Positions 37,220-45,418 of a stretch of 64,000 nucleotides of DNA are shown here, piece after piece. The notes under the pieces are model-generated. The model was not told the DNA's origin and did not search any database. It saw nothing but the letters and a program-made list of their open reading frames with translations. Origin of the DNA: Stentor roeselii. Lineage: Eukaryota; Ciliophora; Heterotrichea; Heterotrichida; Stentoridae. The stretch's first letter is position 1; each line of letters starts with the position of its first letter. The stretch covers positions 1-64,000 of the forward strand of contig RSEH01000216.1 in NCBI GenBank assembly GCA_006503475.1. Reading direction: 5' to 3'. Made by a program: the position numbers and the translations under genes.

Positions 37220-39109
37220 TTAACATCTTTCAAATATCGTGTAAAGCTCTTCAGTCGAAACAACTCGAGTCAGTCCTTTATTGAAAGAAATAAACCTGGG
37301 GTCTGCCTTGACCCTTCCTCTAAGGTAAGGAAAAAGAGTATTTTTGTAGTGATAAAGATAGTCAAAAGAGGATTCAGTAACAATCCAATTATCAGGCACA
37401 TGTGAATAAAACCATCCTAAAAGTTCAGCGACTTTACCAAGACAGTCTTTTTCCTTTTTCCAGTCAACCTCGACTCCAAGTCTCAAAATAAACTCAGGTA
37501 AAAAGTTCACATCAGGAACAATCAAAGAGTCCAAAATTCTAGGAATTTTCATTAAAATCCCATCGTTAAAAACAAGTCCAAAATACTCTTCAAGCATATT
37601 TTTCTTCCTTTCTATTAACTTCAAAACACTTTCAATTAAAATCTCAGCAGGAGGACAAGTCTGTGGATCATAAAGCATTTCATCTTTCATCGCAATTTTC
37701 AAAAGTTCCTCAATGTTCAAAGTAGATTCCCTGATTTCATAGCTTAAAATCTTGCCAAAGTTCTCTAAAATGTTTTGATAAATCGCACAAGTAAGAATTG
37801 CTTGAATTTCACAGATGTAAAGATCAGTTCGATGTTGAATCAACACGAAGTACTTGTTTAAAGTTCCTACAAAGGAAAAATTGTCTAGAATATCTTGAGC
37901 TTCGCCTTGAAATACTTCTCTTTTCAAGTCGCTTACTGATGTCAGGTCTTCATCGCTTTCTTTTAGATTTGTTATTGGTTTGCTTTCGAGATACCATTCT
38001 AATGGCACTTCAGCTCTTGTTCTTACTTGGGACTTTGGATATACTTTTGGAAGAGATGATGAAATTGAGTCAGAGGTTGAAGGGTTCAGTGGCTTTAGAG
38101 TTGCACGGTTTGAGGCGATGTCTTGGTCTAGAAGATTTGTGATTTTTTTACTGATTTCAGAGAAGACTGATGCTTCGTCCGTGAAAGTGACGAATTGTTT
38201 GCAGGGGTGAACGTTTACGTCTACCTTGTTTGGACTAATTTCAATAGCAAGATAAACAAAATAAGCAACTCTTTTAAACAAATAATTCGAATAAACCTGC
38301 GTAATCATAGTTTTTAACTGAGGAGATTCAACAAGTCTTCCATTAATAAAAATCACAAGTTCTTTACACGCGATTTCAGCTTTCCATCCAGTAATAATTC
38401 CATAAAACAAGCAAAACTCATTTTTACTATCAGGAACCACAATCAAGTCCCTCTCGAGCCTCTCACCTTTAACCATACTAACAAGAACTCGAGTCCTATC
38501 ACCTTTTCCATCACTCGAAAACCCGAAATTCTCTGCTTTCAAGTTAAACGAAATAAGTGAATAATGAAGTGCATATTTGCTAACAACATCAAAACATGCT
38601 CTAAGCATTTGAGAGAAGTTCGAAAGAGCTCGCTTCCTGCCAATATTATTGTAAAACAAGTCTTTTATAATGATTCTCGTGCCCCGGTCATGAGCGATGG
38701 CCTGTGGACTTCCCAGCAACTCGCCGTCAATGAATTCAGCTTTATATGCAATTGGCTCGCCTTGTTTACGGCTTAGTACTGAAAGTTTACTCACTAATGA
38801 TATGCTGCTCAAGGCTTCGCCGCGGAAACCGAAAGTTGATAAAGATTGAAGATCTGAAAATTGACTGATTTTTGATGTCGTGAAACGATGACAGAGAATT
38901 GCGAAGTCATTCATGTGGATACCGCTACCGTTGTCTGATATTTGGAGAAGTGACATTCCTCCGTCTTTTATGTCGATTGAAATTATAGTGCTTCCTGCAT
39001 CGATGCTGTTCTCGAGTAGTTCTTTTAATGCTGAACTTGGCTGTTGGATCACTTCCCCTGCGGCGATTCTTTGAATGGTATCTTTGCTGAGTTTTTGGAT
39101 TCTTGACAT
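37220..39109 (-). CDS. MLH1: DNA mismatch repair protein MLH1
   Basis: This 629-residue MutL homologue has a GHKL ATPase at the N-terminus: ELLENSIDAGST with Glu30 and Asn34, DNGSG at 59-63, RFTTSK near 75-80 and GFRGEAL at 94-100. The transducer domain follows (NVDVNVHPCKQFVTF near 300). The C-terminal dimerisation region ends in FERC, the conserved MLH1 terminus that completes the endonuclease site of its PMS partner. It acts in the nucleus with MutS homologues and in meiotic crossing over. It is shorter than human MLH1 mainly in the linker. Confidence 0.95.
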   Translation of the reverse strand: MSRIQKLSKDTIQRIAAGEVIQQPSSALKELLENSIDAGSTIISIDIKDGGMSLLQISDNGSGIHMNDFAILCHRFTTSKISQFSDLQSLSTFGFRGEALSSISLVSKLSVLSRKQGEPIAYKAEFIDGELLGSPQAIAHDRGTRIIIKDLFYNNIGRKRALSNFSQMLRACFDVVSKYALHYSLISFNLKAENFGFSSDGKGDRTRVLVSMVKGERLERDLIVVPDSKNEFCLFYGIITGWKAEIACKELVIFINGRLVESPQLKTMITQVYSNYLFKRVAYFVYLAIEISPNKVDVNVHPCKQFVTFTDEASVFSEISKKITNLLDQDIASNRATLKPLNPSTSDSISSSLPKVYPKSQVRTRAEVPLEWYLESKPITNLKESDEDLTSVSDLKREVFQGEAQDILDNFSFVGTLNKYFVLIQHRTDLYICEIQAILTCAIYQNILENFGKILSYEIRESTLNIEELLKIAMKDEMLYDPQTCPPAEILIESVLKLIERKKNMLEEYFGLVFNDGILMKIPRILDSLIVPDVNFLPEFILRLGVEVDWKKEKDCLGKVAELLGWFYSHVPDNWIVTESSFDYLYHYKNTLFPYLRGRVKADPRFISFNKGLTRVVSTEELYTIFERC

Positions 39110-39412
39110 TCGATTTTATTTAATATTGTCTTTTACTTTGGTATAACTTTCTTGATTATATTCCAAGGAAATTATAGAAAATATTCTTTTTCATCTAAAA
39201 TTTTTAAGTTTAAGTTCTGCATTCAGCTGAATTTGAATTTTTCTGTTTTACAAACTTTTAACCATAAACCCTAAAAAAGCTCACCTAAAATAAACCATTC
39301 TAATACCTTCCCCATCTCAGATCATCATTGCTCCCTCCCCACCCAACAATCTCCATCCTCAATCTAATTTTTGCAACATTTTCACATGATATGAGTTATA
39401 TTCTAGAAAATA
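39110..39412. promoter_or_regulatory. Divergent intergenic region between MLH1 and a kinase gene
   Basis: This 303-bp stretch has a composition switch. It is AT-rich near MLH1, then C-rich and G-poor on the + strand from about 39245 to 39395, with CCCTAAAAAA (39269-39278) and runs such as CTCCCTCCCCACCC near 39330. It is probably the promoter of the kinase gene. No other element is recognised. Confidence 0.4.
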
Positions 39413-40516
39413 ATGGACTCACTTCAAGCCGATCCATTCTTTTCATCCCTTTACATCTACGAAAGTGATTTAGGCAAAGGTGCCTTCGGCCGAGTCTGCA
39501 AATGCACAAACAAGTTAACCAAAGAGCAAGTTGCAGTAAAGATAATCTCAAAGTCAGGAATTTCAAAATTGCGTCTATCCCAGTTAGTCTCAGAAGTAAA
39601 GATCTTAGGACAGTTAAACCACCCAAACATAGTAAAACTTCACTCATTCCAAGAAAGTCCTCAACACTTCATGATAGAACTTGAGTTGCTTTCAGGAGGA
39701 ACATTAGAAAGTCGTTTATCAGAAGGACCTTTAAACGACTCTGACTCTGCACGAGTGATGTGCGAAGTATTAAAAGCAGTGAATTATTTACATAAACGGA
39801 ATATAATTCATCGTGATATAAAACCTGAAAATATCATGTTTGGCTCTGAGGATCTCCAGTCAGTCAAACTTACTGACTTCGGGCTAAGTTCTCAATGTAG
39901 ACTCAACATGGGCTCAGACGATAACTGCGGAACTGCACTGTTCATGGCTCCAGAGCAGGCAAAGAAAAGAATTTATAACTCGCCTGTTGATGTCTGGAGC
40001 TGTGGAATCGTTCTTTATATTTTAATCACAGGTCAACATCCTCTTCACACCCCTGATGATTCAGTTCAGTCTTACTTTCAAAAACTTAACGACTGCTCCT
40101 GGAAGTTCACTCAAAACTTTTCAGAATCCGCAAAAGACTTGTTTTTAAGAATGACTAAAAAAAGTCCTATTGAAAGATATTCCGCTGAACTTGCCTTGCA
40201 ACATCCTTGGATCACTCGAGAGTCAGGAGGCAGGGCACCTCTTACTTATTTAGAAAGACTTGATAGTTTCAACAATTCTGTGAAAGTTCGAAGAATTTTC
40301 AATGTTTCTCTTGTTTTAGCTTCACTTTTAATGATGGGCAGAGCTGAACCCGCTCGAGAAGAAATGCCGAAGATTGTGATGAAGTTCGACATGGTTTCAA
40401 GTCAGTACCACAGAAGACACACTTCGATTGATTATAAAAGTAAAAATTTTTCTCCTATGAGGAAAACGCATCAGCGGATTGGGTCGATGGTGAGAAAGAA
40501 CACGGTTTATCTTTAA
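39413..40516 (+). CDS. CAMK-like Ser/Thr protein kinase
   Basis: In this 367-residue protein the kinase domain fills about 14-270: GKGAFG loop near 21-26, VAVKII with the catalytic Lys near 43, HRDIKPEN, DFG, and an activation loop with CGTALFMAPEQ. The sequence order LVSEVKILGQLNHPNIVKL and WSCGIVLYILITGQHPLH is of the calcium/calmodulin kinase group, but no EF-hand follows. The C-terminal 100 residues (EMPKIVMKFDMVSS, basic tail) may be regulatory. The substrate is unknown. The next gene starts 39 nt after its stop. Confidence 0.85.
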   Translation: MDSLQADPFFSSLYIYESDLGKGAFGRVCKCTNKLTKEQVAVKIISKSGISKLRLSQLVSEVKILGQLNHPNIVKLHSFQESPQHFMIELELLSGGTLESRLSEGPLNDSDSARVMCEVLKAVNYLHKRNIIHRDIKPENIMFGSEDLQSVKLTDFGLSSQCRLNMGSDDNCGTALFMAPEQAKKRIYNSPVDVWSCGIVLYILITGQHPLHTPDDSVQSYFQKLNDCSWKFTQNFSESAKDLFLRMTKKSPIERYSAELALQHPWITRESGGRAPLTYLERLDSFNNSVKVRRIFNVSLVLASLLMMGRAEPAREEMPKIVMKFDMVSSQYHRRHTSIDYKSKNFSPMRKTHQRIGSMVRKNTVYL

Positions 40517-40555
40517 TTAGAGAAACTTGATTCAATAATTAATTAGTTTACATTA

Positions 40556-41071
40556 ATGAAATCTCAGAATTTTATTCAGTCTCCAAGGCCTTGTAGAAAA
40601 GCTTGCATTTCTCCTGCTTTTTCTTACTCAAGACTCTCAGAAGACCGCCCTGGAGGGAAAAAGAAAGGCTTGTATTCAAGTATGTCTTCTTCAGGGTTTT
40701 CAAGTCAAACTAGCATTGTCAATGCGGGTTCAACTCGAAAGCATTATTCAACCACGACAACAGCAAACCCTATTCTACAAGATTCTCTAGAATTATCTTT
40801 AAAATCAGGAAAAAGAATTCTGAATCCAAACCCGTCTTTCTTAACAGTTTACTCCAATAGTCGAAAGTTTAACCTGCCTTCAGAACTTGGCCTTGGGACT
40901 CGTTTTGACCATCATTATTCAAGTAAAGTCTTTACTGGGGAGTCACTTTCTGAGAGGCCAAGTAAGACAGTACTTGGCAAGTCAGGTGAAGTGAAAGGTT
41001 TACTCGAGTATTCTTACGCTTTGCCATTTAAAGAGTCAAAAGTGACTCCGAAGATAGGAAAGACTAAATAA
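40556..41071 (+). CDS. Ser/Lys-rich protein, unrecognised
   Basis: This 171-residue protein is rich in Ser, Lys and Tyr (GLYSSMSSSGFSSQTSIVN, RKHYSTTTTANP) and likely disordered. There is no signal peptide, membrane helix or catalytic motif. Its TAA at 41069-41071 is followed by only 2 nt before the COMMD8-like ATG, so the two ORFs are nearly contiguous. No intron joining them was found. Codon choice resembles neighbouring genes, supporting coding status. Confidence 0.6.
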   Translation: MKSQNFIQSPRPCRKACISPAFSYSRLSEDRPGGKKKGLYSSMSSSGFSSQTSIVNAGSTRKHYSTTTTANPILQDSLELSLKSGKRILNPNPSFLTVYSNSRKFNLPSELGLGTRFDHHYSSKVFTGESLSERPSKTVLGKSGEVKGLLEYSYALPFKESKVTPKIGKTK

Positions 41072-41073
41072 TA

Positions 41074-41610
41074 ATGGAGAATCTTTCACTTGATACCCTT
41101 CTCAAGGTGCTTCTTAGATAGGCCCTTCATGATACTGTCGACAACCTCTGCGGGTACCCCGTCGACTTCGTCACTGACTACGACTCAGAAGGACTCAGAC
41201 TCTTCAAGTTCATGAAAAAGACTCTGAAAGACCTGATGTCAGTCAGTCCTGAAATCAACGAAGTAAAATTTAATCAGCTGGGGCAGAAACTAGTCCAAGA
41301 TTATCAATGTGACTCTTCAAAAGCACAGAAAATCGCTGAACATTTCTTGATACGACGAAAAGATATTCAAAATTACATGAGCAACTTGATTTTAAGTGAA
41401 AATAAACTCAGTAGCTTTAATTGGAGTGTAAGTCTCGTCATGAGCAGTTCTCAAAAAGCGAGTTTGAAAGAACCTTTGCTTCATTTGGAACTTGATGTTG
41501 AGAATGGCTTTGAAAAACAACGAGTTTTGCTTGAGTTTAACTATGAAGAACTCTGTCAGTTCATTGAGCAGGTTGAAATGGTGAAGGACAGATGCTTAGG
41601 GTATAACTAA
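41074..41610 (+). CDS. COMMD8: COMM-domain protein, COMMD8-like, one 15-nt intron
   Basis: Exons are 41074-41106 and 41122-41610 (173 residues). The C-terminal COMM domain (about 105-170) reads FNWSVSLVMSSSQKASLKEPLLHLELDV then a final amphipathic helix EELCQFIEQVEMVKD. It follows COMMD8 segment by segment, and the helical N-terminus (ALHDTVDNLCGYP) also matches. COMMD proteins form the CCC/Commander complex, which returns cargo from endosomes. The first ATG frame contains one TAG, inside a sequence matching the 15-nt intron consensus. Without splicing only the 132 residues from 41212 would be called. A sorting nexin gene follows 18 nt later. Confidence 0.82.
41107..41121 (+). other. Probable 15-nt intron in the COMMD8-like gene
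   Basis: The sequence is GTGCTTCTTAGATAG: GT start, TAG end, and T9-A10 as in the intron at 18200-18214. It is in phase 0, so removing it keeps frame and eliminates an in-frame TAG, giving LSLDTLLK-ALHDTVDNL. The GTG 5' end is less usual than GTA. The alternative is stop-codon readthrough. Confidence 0.75.
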
Positions 41611-41628
41611 GATAATAAGCTTATAATC

Positions 41629-42921
41629 ATGAGTCTGGATCATCAGGAAGTGCAGGAAAATAGTGATATTAAGCAACAGTTTCTTATTAGTGAAATCATT
41701 GAGCAGAACTATGATCCTCGACTTTTTACTGCTCATTGTGAAATCACTAAAGAAGCTAATCTTGACTTGTGGACTTTTGAGGAACTTAAGGAATGTGTCA
41801 GGGATTTCAAGGAAAAGTATAAAAGTGGACAGACTTTAGAACAGCTTAGTGACCCTGGAACTATTTATTTGCAGGGAAGTAAAAAAAGTCTTTCTGAGTT
41901 GTCTTCAACTCCGAATCTAGAAGTTCAGATTTCTGACCCTAAAGTAGTTGATTCTGGATTTTTTAACTCGAATTTTGCGGTTTATACTGTGACCACACTA
42001 CCCTTCAACTGGGAAGTAACAAGAGAATTCACTGACTTCATTTGGCTTCGAGGAGTAATCCTCAATTCCTTTCCAGGTATTTTCGTCCCTCCTCTTCCCG
42101 GTGTAAAAAGCCGAGGACTTCTCCAAGAAAAAACTCTCTACAAAAGAAAAAAGTGTCTTATAAAGTTCATGCAATGCCTAATCTCTCATCCTTTGATAAT
42201 CCGAGAAGAGTCCTTAAGAATCTTTTTAAAACAAGCAAGTTCCCAGCTTTTCAAGGAATATGTTGCAAGTGTTGACACTAAAAAACTTGAAGATCTTGAA
42301 TCTTTTCCTTGTTTAGAAGGAACCATTGTAGGAGACCTGGTCGATCACTCTGAAAACATCGAAAAACTCGAAGAATTCTATAAAAAAAACGCAGTTATTA
42401 TGAAAAAACTGAAAAATAAAGCTTATGAAGTTGTGGCTGACCTGGAAGAGGTTCAGAAGCATGTCGAAGACTTGGTTGATATTGTGGGAAAACTTCAGGT
42501 GATACAAGATTCGATTTCTTTTACGAGGAAGTATGAAAAAATTTATGCGGCTTTTAAAGAACAGCTCATTGCGATTTTGAATATTCAGAAGGAAAAGGTT
42601 GAGATGGTCAATGACCATCTTTGCGTATTTTTCAAGTACGGACATCTGGAATATGATTGTCTATCGAAATTTGTAGAGTATAACGAAAGTTTTGCAATTC
42701 TGTATAGGAAAGCTTTGCTTAAAAAGATGCAAAATATTGAAAATGTTAGGAATTTTTATGCTTATTTCAATGCTCAGAATATTGTGGAAACCAATAGGAT
42801 TAACGAGTTTATCACTAATGGAAATTTTAAGAACTTTTATGAGTTTAGTGTGAAACAAGCAAAAGTCGCGAAAGACCTGCAGGAAAGTTGGAAGGTTTTT
42901 CTAGATAAACTAAATTTTTAA
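41629..42921 (+). CDS. PX-domain sorting nexin, probable PX-BAR type
   Basis: In this 430-residue protein the PX domain (about 98-204) includes VTREFTDFIWLRGVI with Arg132 as likely phosphoinositide contact, and PPLPGVK followed by a long helix, then RIFLKQAS. From about 215 to 428 it is helical with heptads (KLKNKAYEVVADLEEVQKH), as expected of a BAR domain that bends endosomal membrane. The N-terminal 60 residues are acidic. It follows the COMMD8-like gene, a component of the same endosomal-recycling world. The subfamily (SNX1/2, 4, 7/30) is not settled. Confidence 0.85.
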   Translation: MSLDHQEVQENSDIKQQFLISEIIEQNYDPRLFTAHCEITKEANLDLWTFEELKECVRDFKEKYKSGQTLEQLSDPGTIYLQGSKKSLSELSSTPNLEVQISDPKVVDSGFFNSNFAVYTVTTLPFNWEVTREFTDFIWLRGVILNSFPGIFVPPLPGVKSRGLLQEKTLYKRKKCLIKFMQCLISHPLIIREESLRIFLKQASSQLFKEYVASVDTKKLEDLESFPCLEGTIVGDLVDHSENIEKLEEFYKKNAVIMKKLKNKAYEVVADLEEVQKHVEDLVDIVGKLQVIQDSISFTRKYEKIYAAFKEQLIAILNIQKEKVEMVNDHLCVFFKYGHLEYDCLSKFVEYNESFAILYRKALLKKMQNIENVRNFYAYFNAQNIVETNRINEFITNGNFKNFYEFSVKQAKVAKDLQESWKVFLDKLNF

Positions 42922-43056
42922 TTAGAGAAGGTTGATGTAATTGAATAAAAAGCTGCTAACCTCGCACCATAATACATAAAATTCCAACTTATCTAGAAAA
43001 TCTATACAAAACTTCAGCAAGCCAACCTACTCAATAATTTTTTATCAACCCCAAAT
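42922..43056. other. Intergenic, C-rich on the + strand
   Basis: This short stretch downstream of the sorting nexin has the C-over-G bias seen ahead of several + strand genes here. It may be a relic promoter of the decayed gene that follows. Confidence 0.3.
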
Positions 43057-43830
43057 ATGAACCCAGCGCCACAACTAACATCCTTCGCAGTTTCAAATGA
43101 AAAAGACCTCTAAATAATTCCCCTTTATCAAACTGCCATAACTAATAAGCTGCTCTCAAAGAACTTCTAAAAGCCCTGATGTGAAGGAAACGATCAAGTT
43201 TACCTTTATTACTTTCAAGCGACCCTTCTTTCCTTACTTCAAATATCAAAAAATGCGTGAAAGTAACAACAAAGCCTCCAAAGTAATAAAGTCCAACATG
43301 TTGCGTGCTATCAACCAGATCACTGAGAAGAACTATCAAAATTGGCAGAAACCTCAAAAAAAAAAAACTTCTTTTATCGCTTTTCCGGCTCAATTAAACT
43401 CTCGTTGAAGGTAAAAAGCTCAAGAATCTCGCTGGGATTTGATTATTCTTTCAATGAAAGTGACTGAAAAGTCAGCGAAAACGTCATTACCAAGTATCTC
43501 AGGTAACGTCATGAAGACTACTAGTTGAAGATCAACTAGAAAAACTTCCCTTACTTAAAAATCAGTGAACTCTTCACTTTTCACTGGCCTTACTTTAAAA
43601 GTGGAATCTAATCAAAGAGCTCGAGTAATTCAAAATATGATCAAAACTCACTGGATGCGGTGAGTCTTTAGTCTTTGAATTATTATTAGGGAAACTCTGG
43701 CTTCGAAAAGAAAAGGTTTCTATTGAGGTTGAACTCATTTTAATATTCTTTTCTTGTTTCTAGATGAACCTAACATCTTTTAAGCTTGAAAAGATCTCTT
43801 TGAAAGTTGAACCTTCCATTTATAGAGCTT
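43057..43830 (+). pseudogene. Decayed gene, unrecognised
   Basis: From ATG 43057 a frame with coding-like codons (MNPAPQLTSFAVSNEKDL) meets a stop after 18 codons. Further stop-interrupted stretches with coding composition continue to about 43830, in more than one frame. Examples are FDYSFNESD, then KVSENVITKYLR, then KNFPYLKISELFTFHWPYF in one frame, and LTGCGESLVFELLLGKLWLRKEKVSIEVEL in another. It looks like a host gene in decay. No family is recognised. ORFs on either strand of 60-80 codons here are fragments of it or shadows. Confidence 0.4.
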
Positions 43831-44317
43831 AAAATATGTATCTTAAGCTAAACGATACCAAGAAAAAAACCAGATATTACTTTTAACAAATAAAAATAAA
43901 CTACTAATTTGAAACAATTTAGATTTTATTAAGGCGAATATATATATACTTAAAAAAAAATCTAATTCTGCAACTTTTTTATTTTCAAGAACTTTTCTAT
44001 TATAATGAGAAACTACTAGTAATTTCACTGTACTTATTTTATTAATCATAAGCCTCATCCTTTGAAAATTATTGATAATCTTATTTAGATTTCTTAAAAT
44101 CATTTTTCTGGTAATTATCAACCAAATCCTTAGTGATCATAAAAAAAAATTATCCTAAGTCAAGTTCTTCCAAGATCCTTGACCCAAAATTCAACTTTCT
44201 TTAATCCTATTATAATTCCCAAAATCCCACCTTCTAAAAAAATTTCCCATCTTCCTCTCTCGACTCCCTAATAAACAAACTAATAACACCCAGCAAGTAT
44301 ATCCGAATCAATAATAA
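43831..44317. other. Intergenic, AT-rich then C-rich
   Basis: The left part is plain AT-rich DNA, including a run of TA near 43940. From about 44160 it turns C-rich and G-poor and contains CTTCTAAAAAAA (44231-44242), resembling flanks of intact genes in this window. It is probably the former promoter of the decayed gene at 44318. Confidence 0.35.
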
Positions 44318-44932
44318 ATGTCCAGTGATTCCTCGAACTACAACTATTTCCAAAACAAAATAAAAAAAAGCGAACCTGAAAATGCACCAAAAAAATTTAC
44401 CTAAAATAAATTCATCGATTACGAAGACAACTCAAGCCTCGAAGACGGCTTCTGGCGCGAGCGAGAAAAAGCAGAAACTTTTCAACGATTTATGACTCTC
44501 GAAGAGTGCAATCATATAAGGGCATCATAAGAAATCACTGTGAATTTAAACATTTAGGAAAACTTTCATGGAAGTTAAGAGATTTAGGTGAACAGACCCG
44601 GTTTCTAGCATTTCTGATGCGAATTTGTGCAAGAAGTATAAATAAAGAGAAAATTCCATTCATTTTCTGCATAAGAACTTGATAAGACAGTTGAAGAGAG
44701 ACTTTTAAGGTTTTGTCGGTTTTGCTTCGAATCATGTGAAGGATTTTATTTATGTCGAGGCTTATTTAATGCAAAATATTGTGCTTGTGATAAGGGCAAT
44801 TCAAATGCTCAATTAAAATCAGGTGAAATGTACCCGATAATGAAATGGTCGAGGTTTTGATATGGAAAAATGTATAAACTATATATTAAACCTGGGTCTT
44901 TTGTTAGGATAAGGTTTCAAGATTATAAATAA
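44318..44932 (+). pseudogene. Stop-interrupted gene, 205-codon frame, unrecognised
   Basis: One frame starting at ATG 44318 keeps coding-like composition to TAA 44930-44932 with about ten internal stops. Two clean stretches in this frame look genuinely coding: codons 32-69 (FIDYEDNSSLEDGFWRERE, TLEECNHIR) and 120-180 (LRFCRFCFESCEGFYLCRG, YCACDKGNSNA), the latter Cys-rich and perhaps zinc-binding. The middle (codons 70-119) is dense in stops, and an alternative frame there is open for 43 codons. Most simply this is a decayed host gene with or without indels. Reading the stops as amino acids is considered under findings. Confidence 0.45.
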
Positions 44933-45418
44933 TTTTAGTTGAATTAATTTAATTTTCAGGATTTATTACTGAGGATATATATCAAAATTCAATCAATATG
45001 ACATGGAATTATGAAATTACTTTGATTTTTCATCAGGTCCATAAAGAAAACTTCATCTAAATGATTAAAATTATTATCATTTCTTCTATCCGATCTCAAT
45101 CTAATTATTTTAAAACTTGATTTTAGTCTATTTCAAATTTAATTCATTTAAACATAAATAATTCTTTCGAAATAATTAAAACTACCTTTCCTCCCGAAGT
45201 ACAAATTTTAAATATATTTAGAAAAACATAGAGGAACTTAATGATTTTCTTAGTATAAAAATTTTAAACAACTCTTTGAAAATGGAAAATATTTGAAATA
45301 ATGAATTCAAAGATTTCTTGCTCTTAAAAACCTAGAAAACTATTCATCACATTTTATCAAAGTTTAAATTTATTAACTCCAATATCAAATATGATAAACT
45401 TACAAGCTAAAAAATTTA
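44933..45418. other. AT-rich intergenic DNA, 486 bp
   Basis: There are stops in all frames and no recognisable motif. It is the 5' flank of the PHD-finger gene. Confidence 0.5.

Noticed and set aside
39269-39278. CCCTAAA (also at 31674) as telomeric repeat
   Set aside because: Single copies only, not tandem. It is explained by the C-rich CTAAAAA promoter flank.
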